From the NCBI GenBank assembly GCA_964575845.1, contig CAZNSX010000001.1:310001-374000 (forward strand): 64,000 nucleotides of DNA. Direction: 5' to 3'. How positions within the stretch are numbered: position 1 is the stretch's first letter; each line of letters begins with the position of its first letter. Made by a program: the position numbers and the translations under genes. Source of the stretch: CAZNSX01 sp964575845. Its GTDB lineage: Bacteria > UBA8248 > CAZNSX01. Of this stretch, positions 34,413 to 42,894 are shown piece after piece. The notes beneath the pieces were generated by a model. It had not been told where the DNA came from. It did no database searches and saw only the letters and a program-made list of their open reading frames with translations.

Positions 34413-34442
34413 AGCGTAAGGTTAAACTCGGCCGCGGCGAAC

Positions 34443-35414
34443 CTATTTGATCCCGAGCTCACCCAGCACTTGAGGGTTTGCGCAGTGCTCGGGCCGCCTG
34501 CCGGAAAGTACATCTATGATTCCCCGGGCCGCCACCTCGGCCATCCTCACGGCAGCCCTCTCGCCGCAGCCCGCCATATGAGGGGTGAGGATAACGTTAT
34601 CGAGGCCGAGGAGGAGGTCATCGGGCTCTGGCGGCTCAGGGTCAACCACATCGAGAGCCGCGCCCCCGAGCCTTCCCTCCCTGAGCGCGGCCGCAAGGGC
34701 CTCCCCATTCACCACAGCCCCTCGGGCCGTATTTATCAGATATGAACCCCTTTTCATGAGTTTCAGCTCTCCTTCCCCCACCATGCCCCTCGTCTCAGGC
34801 GTCAGGGTGCAGTGGATGGAAAGGATATCGACCTCGCACAATAGGGCGGGGAGCCTCTCCACTTTCACTCCCCCGAAAGCCTCTATCACCTCCGCCTTCA
34901 CATAGGGGTCATAAACGAGAGTGCGCATCCCCAGGACCCGGGCCAGGCGCACGACTCTTGAGCCCACCCTCCCGCACCCGATAGCTCCCAGGGTCCTTCC
35001 CTTGAGCTCGAGGTTTGGGTGTCCCAGGCGGAAGTTCCAGGCCCCTTCCCTGACAGCCCCACCTGACTGGGGGAGGCGCTTTGCCAGACACAACATCAGG
35101 GCCAGAGTGTGCTCGGCCACGGCATCGGCATTGGCCCCCGGGGCGTAGACCACGGGAATCCTCAAATAGTTAGCCGTCTCGATATCGATATTGTCGTACC
35201 CCGTTCCGTGGCGTGCTATGACCCGGAGCCTCATCCCCCACTCGAGCATCTCACGGCTCAGTTCCGTGGTTCGGAGTAGAAGGGCTCGGGCATTTGAGAT
35301 ATGGTAGGGTAGCTCCCTGGGGTCCGACAACACCGCCACCTCAAGGTGCTCCCTGAGAAGGGCCACTCCGCTCTCGTGAATGGGCTCGGGAATAACCACC
35401 TTTTCCTTTCCCAT
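34443..35414 (-). CDS. D-2-hydroxyacid dehydrogenase (phosphoglycerate dehydrogenase-like)
   Basis: 323 residues. NAD-binding GAIGCGRVGSRVVRLARVLG is near 147-166. The catalytic Arg is in LINTARGAVVN (near 240), Glu in LDVVDPEPPEPDD and His in ILTPHMAGCGERA (near 290). There is no C-terminal ACT domain, so the serine-feedback form of SerA is excluded. It may act on phosphoglycerate, glyoxylate or another 2-ketoacid. It precedes the aminotransferase by 30 bases on the same strand, a plausible pair in amino-acid metabolism. Confidence 0.82.
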   Translation of the reverse strand: MGKEKVVIPEPIHESGVALLREHLEVAVLSDPRELPYHISNARALLLRTTELSREMLEWGMRLRVIARHGTGYDNIDIETANYLRIPVVYAPGANADAVAEHTLALMLCLAKRLPQSGGAVREGAWNFRLGHPNLELKGRTLGAIGCGRVGSRVVRLARVLGMRTLVYDPYVKAEVIEAFGGVKVERLPALLCEVDILSIHCTLTPETRGMVGEGELKLMKRGSYLINTARGAVVNGEALAAALREGRLGGAALDVVDPEPPEPDDLLLGLDNVILTPHMAGCGERAAVRMAEVAARGIIDVLSGRRPEHCANPQVLGELGIK

Positions 35415-35600
35415 TTAAGCATCCTCTAGCGGGGCCCATTGCATATCGAGCATTCCATCCATGGAGGCTCTTATATCACAGGGAAAAGATCTCTTCAGCT
35501 TCTTTTCAAGGAGAGGTTGACCTGAGGGGATTTTTTTGTTCAACTTAACTTAAGAGCCCGAATTACTTCCTCTTGAAAGAGCTCGTGGAGGACCACCGTC

Positions 35601-35990
35601 TTGGGGGAGAATCCCTTCTTTAGCGTTGAGGCCATTCGGAGGGGGAAGGGGCTTTTCTCCATCATGGCTCTGGCTCTCATCCTCCTTCTGGGATGCGGCC
35701 TGGGAGGGAAGGTCAGCAACCTCAGAAGCCGGCGTCTGACCATTGTCACCGATCCCGCCGGGGCTCTTGTTTTTGTGAACGGGGTCTACCAGGGGAAGAC
35801 GCCAATTTCACTGGAGTTTCGGCTGGGACTGGCCGATATCTACAAGGGCCTTGATGTGCGAGTCGAAAAGAAGGGCTATGTGGCGATAACGCGGCATATA
35901 GACTATGATACCAAGAGGCTTTTCATAAAGTTGCTGCGCCAGGAGAGGCGTCCTCGGCCTCCACCTTTTGAAGGCGCGGTTAAGCCTTGA
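35601..35990 (+). CDS. PEGA-domain lipoprotein
   Basis: 129 residues. A positively charged N-region, a hydrophobic stretch and LILLLGC near residues 26-32 form a lipoprotein signal. The remainder is one PEGA domain, beginning RRLTIVTDPAGALVFVNGVYQGKTPISLEF, a small beta-fold that binds surface structures or sugars. TTG 35601 has GGAGG nine bases in front; ATG 35664 is an alternative that would begin inside the signal. It ends over the rplU promoter. Confidence 0.7.
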   Translation: MGENPFFSVEAIRRGKGLFSIMALALILLLGCGLGGKVSNLRSRRLTIVTDPAGALVFVNGVYQGKTPISLEFRLGLADIYKGLDVRVEKKGYVAITRHIDYDTKRLFIKLLRQERRPRPPPFEGAVKP

Positions 35991-36015
35991 CAGTTTTTGC
36001 GGCGAATGGTATAGA
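35987..36015 (+). promoter_or_regulatory. sigma70 promoter of the rplU operon
   Basis: TTGACA, 17 bases, TATAGA. The -35 overlaps the stop codon of the PEGA gene. It leaves a ~55-base leader before the rplU start and probably drives rplU-rpmA-obgE-proB-proA-nadD-rsfS. Confidence 0.7.
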
Positions 36016-36075
36016 AAAAGATTGCGGAAAACGTGGTTTCAGAGATGTTCCTTACCATCAGGAGGATAATGGCCC

Positions 36076-36414
36076 GTGTATGCGGTAGTTTTCTCGGGTG
36101 GGAAGCAGCACCGGGTCTCTGCGGGTGAGAGTCTGGAGGTGGAGCGCCTTGAAGGGAGTCCGGGTGATCCGGTTGAGTTTGAGGACATCCGCCTTCTGGC
36201 CGGTGAGGGCGTCTTCAGGTGCGGGCCCGAGGAGCTAGAGAAGGCAAGAGTCAGGGGCATCATCCTCGCACACGGTAGGGCCAGGAAAATCTTGGTCTTC
36301 AAGAAGAAACGTCGCAAGAACTACCGGCGCAAGCAGGGCCATCGTCAGGCTTTCACCCGCATCCGTATCACCGAAATATTACCCGAAGGGAGGGTAGCAC
36401 AGGGTGGCGCATAA
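36076..36414 (+). CDS. rplU: 50S ribosomal protein L21
   Basis: 112 residues. MYAVVFSGGKQHRVSAGESLEVERLE is the L21 opening; KKRRKNYRRKQGHRQAFTRIRITEI is the basic rRNA-binding C-terminus. GTG start at 36076 with GGAGG ten bases upstream. It overlaps rpmA by 11 bases. Confidence 0.95.
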   Translation: MYAVVFSGGKQHRVSAGESLEVERLEGSPGDPVEFEDIRLLAGEGVFRCGPEELEKARVRGIILAHGRARKILVFKKKRRKNYRRKQGHRQAFTRIRITEILPEGRVAQGGA

Positions 36415-36664
36415 GAAAGCAGGTGGCAGCTCGGCCAACGGCCGCGACAGCATCGGCAAGAGGCTGGGGGTTAAGCGCTTCGGCAGCCAGAAGGTGCTGG
36501 CCGGCACCATCCTCGTTCGCCAGCGGGGAACCAAGTTTCACGCCGGATCCGGTGTGGGAACGGGAGGGGACTATACCCTGTTTGCTTTGCGGGACGGGGT
36601 CGTCCGATTCGAAAGCAAGGCCCGCGGCAGGCGCTTCATCAGCGTCTATCCCGAAGCCCTTTAG
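36404..36664 (+). CDS. rpmA: 50S ribosomal protein L27
   Basis: 86 residues. It opens MAHKKAGGSSANGRDSIGKRLGVKRFG, the L27 signature, and contains GTILVRQRGTKFHAG and YTLFALRDGVVRFE. L27 reaches the peptidyl-transferase centre with its N-terminus; there is no cleavable N-terminal extension of the Firmicutes kind. GTG start inside the end of rplU. Confidence 0.96.
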   Translation: MAHKKAGGSSANGRDSIGKRLGVKRFGSQKVLAGTILVRQRGTKFHAGSGVGTGGDYTLFALRDGVVRFESKARGRRFISVYPEAL

Positions 36665-36688
36665 AGCCGCTCCCCGCCACCGAAAGGC

Positions 36689-37708
36689 ATGTTCGTCGAT
36701 AGTGCCCGCGTTTACGTTAAGGCCGGCTCTGGGGGCAGGGGCTGCGTGAGCTTCCGCAGGGAAAAATATGTGCCCCGGGGCGGCCCGGACGGCGGGGATG
36801 GCGGAAGGGGCGGCAGCATTTTCTTCGTAGCCTCATCCCACGTGGGGACCCTCATAGACTTCCACTACAGGCAGCATTTTAAGGCTCCGCGTGGAGGCCA
36901 CGGCCGCGGAAAGCAGATGCACGGCCAAGGCGGAGAAGACCTCATCATACCCGTGCCTCCGGGGACGGTGGTACGGGATGAGGAAAGGAGAGAGGTCATC
37001 GCCGACCTCACCCATCTTGGCCAGAGGGTCCTTGTGGCTCGCGGCGGCAAGGGGGGGAGGGGAAATGCCCACTTCAAATCCGCGACGGACCGCGCGCCCC
37101 GGAGGGCCGAGCCCGGGGAGCCTGGCGAAGAACGCTGGATTAGTCTCGAGCTCAAGCTTCTTGCCGATGTGGGCCTAATCGGGAAGCCAAACTCGGGAAA
37201 GTCCACCCTGCTCTCACGCCTTTCAGCGTCAAAGCCAAAGATAGCCGACTATCCCTTCTCCACCCTCACGCCTTGCCTGGGCGTTGTGGGGCTTCCGGGG
37301 GGGAGAAGCTGCGTCTTTGCTGATATCCCGGGCCTCATAGCCGGAGCCCATGAAGGAAGGGGCCTGGGTACACGGTTCCTACGCCACATCCAGAGGACCC
37401 GCCTCCTCCTGCACCTGGTTGACCTCTCCTCGCCCTGTGAGCCGACCGAAGCCCTCAGGGAGGTGAGGGAGGAGCTTTTTCTCTTTGAGCCCGCTCTTGC
37501 CGAAAGGCCTCAGCTCATCGTTGCCACCAAGATGGACCTCTCCGAGGCCAGGCGCAGGCTCAAGGCCTTCAGGGAATCCCCCGCTCTTTCTGAGGGCGAG
37601 GTATTCCCCATTTCAGCCCATGAGGGTGAAGGGCTGGAGGAGCTCGTCGCCGGGGTCGCGAGAGCTCTTGAGGGAACCCTTGAGCCCTCCCCGGAGCCCT
37701 ACCCCTAG
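36689..37708 (+). CDS. obgE: GTPase ObgE/CgtA
   Basis: 339 residues. An N-terminal Obg fold (1-157) is rich in glycine (GGDGGRGGSIFF, APRGGHGRGKQMHGQGGED). The G domain follows: G1 GLIGKPNSGKST, G3 FADIPGLIAGAHEGRGLG, G4 ATKMDL. No long C-terminal extension is seen. It assists 50S assembly and links it to growth, and in many bacteria follows rplU-rpmA as here. Confidence 0.95.
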   Translation: MFVDSARVYVKAGSGGRGCVSFRREKYVPRGGPDGGDGGRGGSIFFVASSHVGTLIDFHYRQHFKAPRGGHGRGKQMHGQGGEDLIIPVPPGTVVRDEERREVIADLTHLGQRVLVARGGKGGRGNAHFKSATDRAPRRAEPGEPGEERWISLELKLLADVGLIGKPNSGKSTLLSRLSASKPKIADYPFSTLTPCLGVVGLPGGRSCVFADIPGLIAGAHEGRGLGTRFLRHIQRTRLLLHLVDLSSPCEPTEALREVREELFLFEPALAERPQLIVATKMDLSEARRRLKAFRESPALSEGEVFPISAHEGEGLEELVAGVARALEGTLEPSPEPYP

Positions 37709-37709
37709 T

Positions 37710-38849
37710 ATGCTTTCAGCCTCCCAAAGGAAGGGCCTCTTGGGGTCCGCCCACACGGTGGTCGTGAAGATAGGGAGCACGGTCCTCACCTCCGATGAGG
37801 AGGAGGGAATCAATGAGGTGGTGGTCCGGGACCTCGTCCGGCAGGTCTGTCGTCTCCTCAGCTCTGGGCGGCGGGTCATCATGGTTAGCTCTGGGGCCAT
37901 AAGCGCGGGCCTCAAGCTCATGGGCATATCCCTCAAGGGGAGGGACATGCCGCTCAAGCAGGCCGCCGCCGCCGTGGGCCAAAGCCACCTGGTTAGGGCT
38001 TACGAGCGTTTTTTTCAGAAACGGGGCTATCGGGTTGGACAGATCCTCCTGACCCATGAGGACGTGGGGGACAGGCCGCGTTTCCTGAATGCCTGCCACA
38101 CCCTCGATGCCCTCTTGGCGAGGGGCATCGTGCCCATCGTTAATGAGAACGATACGGTTGCCGTGGAGGAGATAAGGTTCGGCGATAACGATACCCTGGC
38201 AGCCCAGGTGGCCAGCATGGTGGGAGCCGACCTCCTGCTCATCCTGTCGGATGTGGATGGCTTCTATACGGCTGACCCCTCGAAGAGGGCGGACGCCGGA
38301 CTCATCCCCCTCGTGGAGTGGGTGACAGCAGAGTTTGAGGCCATGGCCGGGGTGAGCGGGAGCAGGCTCGGCACGGGAGGCATGGTCACGAAGCTCGGGG
38401 CCGCGAAGATGCTCGGAGAGCTGGGGATTCCCACCCTTGTGGTGAGGGGAAGGGATAGGGACGTGGTGCTGAGGGCCCTTTCGGGTGAGGAGGTGGGGAC
38501 CCTCTTCCTAGCCAAGGCCAAGCGCCTCCCGCACCGCAAGCACTGGATAGCTTACAGCCTCAAGCCCCGGGGCTGGCTTCGGGTGGATGAGGGCGCGAGG
38601 TCAGCGCTCTCCTCCGGCGGAAAGAGCCTCCTTCCCTCGGGCGTTATAGATTCAGGGGGAAAGTATGAGTTCGGCGATTCGGTGAGATGTCTCGATGAAA
38701 AAGGGCAGGAGTTCGCCCGGGGGCTAGTGAACTATGGAGCCGGTGAGGTGGCTCGCATCAAGGGCCGCCATAGCCGCGATATAGAACGCATCCTGGGGTA
38801 CAGGCTTTACGATGAGGTCATACACAGGGACAACCTGGTGCTCCTCTGA
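37710..38849 (+). CDS. proB: glutamate 5-kinase with PUA domain
   Basis: 379 residues. The kinase domain (about 14-265) has VVVKIGSTVLT, VSSGAISAGLKLMG, PIVNENDTVAVEEIRFGDNDTLAA and SRLGTGGMVTKLGAA. A PUA domain fills the C-terminus (LRVDEGARSALSSGGKSLLPSGV). It makes glutamyl-5-phosphate, the first step to proline. The start is taken at ATG 37710, two bases after the obgE stop; a longer frame overlapping obgE is not coding. Confidence 0.93.
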   Translation: MLSASQRKGLLGSAHTVVVKIGSTVLTSDEEEGINEVVVRDLVRQVCRLLSSGRRVIMVSSGAISAGLKLMGISLKGRDMPLKQAAAAVGQSHLVRAYERFFQKRGYRVGQILLTHEDVGDRPRFLNACHTLDALLARGIVPIVNENDTVAVEEIRFGDNDTLAAQVASMVGADLLLILSDVDGFYTADPSKRADAGLIPLVEWVTAEFEAMAGVSGSRLGTGGMVTKLGAAKMLGELGIPTLVVRGRDRDVVLRALSGEEVGTLFLAKAKRLPHRKHWIAYSLKPRGWLRVDEGARSALSSGGKSLLPSGVIDSGGKYEFGDSVRCLDEKGQEFARGLVNYGAGEVARIKGRHSRDIERILGYRLYDEVIHRDNLVLL

Positions 38850-38859
38850 GGTGGAAGCT

Positions 38860-40119
38860 GTGGAAGAGGTGGCTCTGAAGGTTCGGGAGATGGCCGAAAG
38901 GGCTGGGGTGGCTGCGCGGAGCTTGAGAACCCTCTCAACTGGCGTAAAAGACAGTGCCCTTCTTGCCATGGCCCGTTCTCTGGAGGAAGGGGAGAAGGAG
39001 CTCCTTGAAGCCAACGCGAGGGACCTTTGCGCGGCGCGGGATAAGGGCCTGAGCTCTGCCATGCTTGACCGCCTGACCCTTAACCCCAAGCGCGTAGGGG
39101 AGATGGCGGGGGCCATCCGGGATGTGGCGGCCCTTCGCGACCCTGTGGGCGAGGTCGTGCGCATGTGGCGAAGGCCAAATGGGCTTCAAATAGGAAAAGT
39201 CAGGGTGCCAATCGGAGTGGTGGGAATCATCTATGAGAGCCGCCCCAATGTCACCGCCGATGCCGCAGCCCTCTGCCTTAAGTCTGGAAATGCAGTCATC
39301 CTTCGGGGAGGAAGTGAAGCCCTTGAGTCCAATCTTGCGATTGCCCGCCGCCTGGAGAGGGCGGCGGGCGAGGCAGGCGTCCCTCGGGATGCCATCCAGC
39401 TCATTCCCTTCACTGAGCGAGAAGCCGTGAGGGTGCTCTTGGGGCTCGAGGGCCTAGTTGACCTCGTAGTCCCGCGGGGAGGGGAGTCCCTGATAAGGAC
39501 TGTTGTGGAACTCTCCCGCGTTCCCGTAATAAAGCACGATAAGGGCCTCTGTCATACTTATGTGGATAAGGTGGCAGACCTTTCCATGGCGGAGAGAATA
39601 GTGATGAACGCCAAGACCCAGAGACCCGGCGTCTGCAATGCCATGGAGACCCTTCTCGTGCACGAGGCTGTGGCCGCGAGCTTTCTCCCCGTGGTCGGCG
39701 AGGAGCTCATCAAGGCGGGGGTGGAGTTGCGGGGATGCCCCAGGACGAGGGAACTCCTGCCCGAGGCCCTGCTGGCCACCGAGGAGGACTGGGCCACCGA
39801 ATACCTGGACCTCATCTTAAGCGTCAAGGTTGTGGGTAGCTTGGAGGAAGCCATGGACCACATCGCCCGTTATGGCTCAGGGCTCTCGGAGGCCATCGTC
39901 ACCGGAGACTACCTGACGGCGAGGCACTTTCTTGACGAGGTGGATGCCGGTGCTGTATATGTGAACGCTTCCACGCGCTTCACTGACGGGGGCCAGTTCG
40001 GCCTCGGAGCAGAGCTGGGCATAAGCACAAACAAGCTCCACGCCCGTGGGCCCATGGGTCTGGAGGAACTGACCTCCTACAAGTACATCGTGTACGGTGA
40101 GGGTCAGGTACGGGAGTGA
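38860..40119 (+). CDS. proA: gamma-glutamyl phosphate reductase
   Basis: 419 residues, the usual ProA size. It reduces glutamyl-5-phosphate to the semialdehyde with NADPH. NADP-side GVVGIIYESRPNVTADAAALCLKSGNAVILRGG is near 105-137. The catalytic Cys is in KTQRPGVCNAMETLLVH near 255. GTG 38860 is chosen for the GAGGTGGAAG just upstream, giving a start ten bases after proB. It overlaps no other gene and is coupled to nadD at six bases. Confidence 0.93.
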   Translation: MEEVALKVREMAERAGVAARSLRTLSTGVKDSALLAMARSLEEGEKELLEANARDLCAARDKGLSSAMLDRLTLNPKRVGEMAGAIRDVAALRDPVGEVVRMWRRPNGLQIGKVRVPIGVVGIIYESRPNVTADAAALCLKSGNAVILRGGSEALESNLAIARRLERAAGEAGVPRDAIQLIPFTEREAVRVLLGLEGLVDLVVPRGGESLIRTVVELSRVPVIKHDKGLCHTYVDKVADLSMAERIVMNAKTQRPGVCNAMETLLVHEAVAASFLPVVGEELIKAGVELRGCPRTRELLPEALLATEEDWATEYLDLILSVKVVGSLEEAMDHIARYGSGLSEAIVTGDYLTARHFLDEVDAGAVYVNASTRFTDGGQFGLGAELGISTNKLHARGPMGLEELTSYKYIVYGEGQVRE

Positions 40120-40125
40120 AGGCTG

Positions 40126-40800
40126 ATGCTAGTGGGTATAATGGGCGGAACCTTTAACCCGATCCACTACGGGCACCTGCTTTCGGCCGAGGAGGTGAGG
40201 GAGCGCTTCAAGCTGGAGAAGGTCATCTTTATACCCCTCTCCCTCCCTCCCCACAAGGGGCCTCATGATGTCATAGATGCCGGTCATCGCCTGGAGATGG
40301 TCAGGCGGGCCATTTCCTCTAATCCCAGGTTTGAAGTCTCTACGGTCGAAATAGAGAGGGGGGGAGTATCATACACGGTTGACACAATCGAGGAGCTCCA
40401 TCGGAGTTTCTCTCCGGGAACGGAAATTTTTTTTATTATGGGCGCGGAGTCATTCCTGGAGATTTCCACCTGGAAGGAGGTGCCGCGGCTCTTCCGGCTC
40501 TGCAACTTCATCGTTACCCTCAGGGATGGCTTCCCCCTTGACCACCTGGTGGGGACCCTGATGGAGACGGTTGGGGGAAAATACCCGGGGCTTAGGTTTA
40601 CCTTTCAGGACGAGAGTACGGCCCAGGGGAAGATTTTGGTGGAGGGCTCCCCTTGCGCGACGTACCTGACGCCCATCTCCTCCCTTGAGATCTCCTCCAC
40701 CAAGATAAGGCGCCGTGTGGCTTCGGGTAGGAGCATCAAGTATCTGTTGCCTCCCGGGGTTGAAGAATATATATTAAATAAAAACCTTTACTCTAAGTAA
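40126..40800 (+). CDS. nadD: nicotinate-nucleotide adenylyltransferase
   Basis: 224 residues. GIMGGTFNPIHYGHLLSAEE with the HxGH nucleotidyl-transfer motif at residues 14-17, FIMGAESFLEISTWK in the middle and SSTKIRRRVASGRSIKYLLPPGVEEYI at the end are complete. It makes NaAD for NAD synthesis. Confidence 0.94.
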   Translation: MLVGIMGGTFNPIHYGHLLSAEEVRERFKLEKVIFIPLSLPPHKGPHDVIDAGHRLEMVRRAISSNPRFEVSTVEIERGGVSYTVDTIEELHRSFSPGTEIFFIMGAESFLEISTWKEVPRLFRLCNFIVTLRDGFPLDHLVGTLMETVGGKYPGLRFTFQDESTAQGKILVEGSPCATYLTPISSLEISSTKIRRRVASGRSIKYLLPPGVEEYILNKNLYSK

Positions 40801-40805
40801 CTGAG

Positions 40806-40823
40806 CCCGGGGATTTCCCCGGG
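40806..40823. other. hairpin between nadD and rsfS
   Basis: Stem CCCGGGG/CCCCGGG with a four-base loop ATTT. There is no T-run, so it could be a processing or pausing site and not a terminator. Confidence 0.4.
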
Positions 40824-40856
40824 TATGTCGCAGAAGGGAGAGCTTAAGGCAGCGGG

Positions 40857-41228
40857 ATGGGATTCAGGCTGGAGGAGAAGGCATCCATCTGCTTTGAGGC
40901 CGCCCAAGGCAAGAAGGCGCAAGAGCTCGTTGCTCTGGACCTGAAAGACCTCTCCTCAGTGACAGATTGTTTTATTATCTGCCACGGTACATCGGGGCGT
41001 CAGGTGAAGGCCATAGCTGACGCCATAAGTGAAGCCCTCGCTGAGAGGGGCATCACCCGGCTCAGCATCGAAGGCTACAAGGATGCGCGATGGATTCTGA
41101 TGGATTATGAGGAGATGGTGGTTCATATCTTCAGCGAGGACGTTCGTCGCTTTTACGACCTTGAGCATCTTTGGGGTCAGGCGCCCCCTCTCCGACTGGA
41201 TGAGATGAGAACCTCTCATCATGGCTAA
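40857..41228 (+). CDS. rsfS: ribosomal silencing factor RsfS
   Basis: 123 residues of the RsfS/Iojap family, which binds L14 and blocks subunit joining. DLKDLSSVTDCFIICHGTSGRQVKAIADAISEAL and YEEMVVHIFSEDVRRFYDLEHLW are typical. It follows nadD, its usual neighbour. Confidence 0.93.
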   Translation: MGFRLEEKASICFEAAQGKKAQELVALDLKDLSSVTDCFIICHGTSGRQVKAIADAISEALAERGITRLSIEGYKDARWILMDYEEMVVHIFSEDVRRFYDLEHLWGQAPPLRLDEMRTSHHG

Positions 41229-41259
41229 GAGCAGGCCTCGGGGCGCGAGGAGGTAGTGA

Positions 41260-41619
41260 GTGAAATCAGATAAGAAGCGTAAGTATCGAGAGCAACTGAA
41301 GGCCATTCGGCAAGAGATTCTGGGAGACGTGGAAGTCAGCAAACAGCGCAGCCAGGAGATGGGCGACGACGGCACTCAGGACATCGCGGATATGGCCGCT
41401 AATACATACTCCCGCCAGATGATGATGGACCTTGGTGAGAAGGAGCGGGAGAGGCTGCGGCTTGTCGATATGGCCCTGCAGAAGCTGGAAAATGGGGATT
41501 ACGGTATATGCGAAGAGTGCGGCCATCCCATCCCGGAGAAGCGCCTGGAGATAATGCCCCATGCCAGATTCTGCGTGGGGTGCTTAGACCATATAGAGAA
41601 GCGGGATAGGACGGGCTGA
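41260..41619 (+). CDS. DksA/TraR-type zinc-finger protein
   Basis: 119 residues. A long helical N-terminal part (about 1-80) is followed by the C4 zinc finger CEECGHPIPEKRLEIMPHARFCVGC at about 87-111. The family enters the RNA polymerase secondary channel to modulate transcription. The acidic tip residues of true DksA (DxxDxA) correspond here to DIADMA, so activity is plausible. GTG start at 41260. Confidence 0.85.
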   Translation: MKSDKKRKYREQLKAIRQEILGDVEVSKQRSQEMGDDGTQDIADMAANTYSRQMMMDLGEKERERLRLVDMALQKLENGDYGICEECGHPIPEKRLEIMPHARFCVGCLDHIEKRDRTG

Positions 41620-41803
41620 GGCTCTCTCGCTGGCCTGGGCCTTTGAAAATTCATTCTAGCCGCCACACGCGCTCTCCTGCCGGACCTCAGTTTTTCCTCC
41701 ACTCCGTCCAACCCTGAGCCCGTCCTCTTCCGCCTCACCTCGGATTCCAGGGGGACCTCTGGTATGGATTACAGAGCCCTATCTGGCTCGTTTCGCTCGA
41801 TGG

Positions 41804-41904
41804 GGTCCTTCCCGGTTGCAATTGGCGGGTGAGAACCACACGCTACCGGAAAGCTCTCCTGCCCGAGGGTCTTTCCTACTGCTGGCGGGCGAGGCTCGGT
41901 CAGG
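41804..41904. repeat. dispersed ~100-bp repeat, copy 1
   Basis: Matches 50159-50257 in the same orientation. The core from GGTGAGAACCACACG to GGCGAGGCTCGGT (about 75 bases) differs at only three positions by eye, and an outlying GGTCCTTCCCG is also shared with different spacing. Inside the core the arms GCCCG and CGGGC, with CTC and GAG outside, can pair as a stem-loop. Flanks differ completely. Nature unknown: mobile palindromic element or structured RNA. Confidence 0.65.
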
Positions 41905-42076
41905 GACTCTTACCGCCTCTGCAATTAAGGTCAAAGGGCTATAGCCGATTCCCGTGCTTATCCTCTTCTAATGCCCTGAATTATGGGGCTTTAGGAAAGA
42001 GCCGCGGGCATGGAGGATATGGCCGAGGAAAAAAGTGAAAGGATAATCCTAAGTATTAGCGAAGAATCTTGTCAAA

Positions 42077-42116
42077 TTTTTTCCACAACTTATCTCTTTG
42101 ATTTTTGGCTTATTAT
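42077..42116. repeat. 40-bp direct repeat, copy 1
   Basis: Opens TTTTTTCCACA and contains TATCTCTTTGATTTTTGG; matched at about 34 of 40 bases by 42164-42203. TTTTCCACA fits the loose DnaA-box pattern TTWTNCACA. No replication gene is nearby. Confidence 0.55.
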
Positions 42117-42163
42117 CTCGAAATGTCCAATAAAGTGTCTGATAAAGTGCCTTCTTCTGTCAT

Positions 42164-42203
42164 TTTTTTCCACAGTCTATCTCTTTGATTTTTGGGCCAT
42201 TAT
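42164..42203. repeat. 40-bp direct repeat, copy 2
   Basis: Second copy of the repeat at 42077-42116, 87 bases further, also with TTTTCCACA and TATCTCTTTGATTTTTGG. Confidence 0.55.
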
Positions 42204-42320
42204 GCATAAATTAAAGAAAAGTGTCTTTTAGAACATACAGAAATGGCGAGGGGGAGGTTGGAGCCATCGGTATAACCGTAAAAATTTCAACAAATTAGCT
42301 AAGTCGGGTTTATGGCACGG

Positions 42321-42350
42321 TTGTTGTTAATACATTCAAAGGGTTATAAT
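42321..42350 (+). promoter_or_regulatory. promoter upstream of the first duplicated gene
   Basis: TTGTTG, 18 bases, perfect TATAAT, about 85 bases before the ATG at 42440. Just upstream TGGCACGGTTGTTGT resembles a sigma54 -24/-12 site with GC changed to GT, so a sigma54 alternative exists but is weaker. Confidence 0.45.
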
Positions 42351-42439
42351 AACAATATCTCCGCCCAGAGATATTGGATTATGGTGAGGAGCCCGGGCAC
42401 AACTTCATCAACAAGGTCATCAACCGGGAGAATGTGGCG

Positions 42440-42793
42440 ATGTTTCTCTTGCGAGATGGATTGCGCTGGGAAGACATCGAGATGGAGTTCGTGGATGGGC
42501 ACACGGTGAGGGTCAAAGCCCGACAAATCAGGGGGAGATACAATTTTTCGCAAATGGGTTTCATGGACAGAAGGACGGGGAACCCCAATAAGCAATGGGA
42601 GGCTCTTGAGGCCATTGCCGAGGACCAGGGCACGTTGAGTTGGAATACGCGCGGAGCGTCCCCGCTAATGAAAAAACGGAAGCAGCTTTTGGCCAACACC
42701 CTCAAGGCCTTTTTCGGGCTCGAGGATGACCCCTTTTACCCTTATGAAAAAAATCTGGGTTGGAGGACACGCTTCAAGATTTCGTTGAGCTAG
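42440..42793 (+). CDS. unknown small protein, copy 1 of a tandem pair
   Basis: 117 residues, soluble, with many aromatic and basic residues. I do not recognise a named family. Recurrent parts shared with the downstream copy are EFVDGHTV, RYNFSQMGFMDRRTGNPNKQW, MKKRKQLLANTLKAFFGLEDDPFY and GWRTRFKIS. A DNA-binding winged-helix-like tail is imaginable but not shown. ATG 42440 is chosen because nucleotide similarity between the two copies begins at GGAGAATGTGGC just before it, which keeps a GGAG at nine bases; a longer frame from 42374 has no match in copy 2. Its stop is followed within four bases by a perfect GTGAAATTTCAC palindrome. Confidence 0.65.
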   Translation: MFLLRDGLRWEDIEMEFVDGHTVRVKARQIRGRYNFSQMGFMDRRTGNPNKQWEALEAIAEDQGTLSWNTRGASPLMKKRKQLLANTLKAFFGLEDDPFYPYEKNLGWRTRFKISLS

Positions 42794-42796
42794 AAC

Positions 42797-42811
42797 GGTG
42801 AAATTTCACCG
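42797..42811. promoter_or_regulatory. palindrome GTGAAATTTCAC after copy 1
   Basis: The 12-base core at 42798-42809 is extended by flanking pairs to CGGTGAAATTTCACCG. It begins four bases after the stop of copy 1. First of five identical cores in 740 bases. Confidence 0.65.
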
Positions 42812-42894
42812 GTCCCCCTAAGTGGTCTTAAAAAAAATCCTCGCGGTATCTGCTTATTTTTGCTCCCATGATTTTTCATATTTAGTATCCTACC

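Larger units (their letters stand above)
41620..42439. other. repeat-rich AT-rich gap
   Basis: 820 bases without a supported gene. It contains a ~100-base dispersed repeat (41804-41904), a pair of 40-base direct repeats (42077-42116 and 42164-42203) and a promoter (42321-42350), all listed separately. Confidence 0.5.

Noticed and set aside
41804..41904. Known riboswitch or tRNA-like element
   Set aside because: I compared the core with TPP, cobalamin, c-di-GMP, ZTP and tRNA features from memory and found no match.
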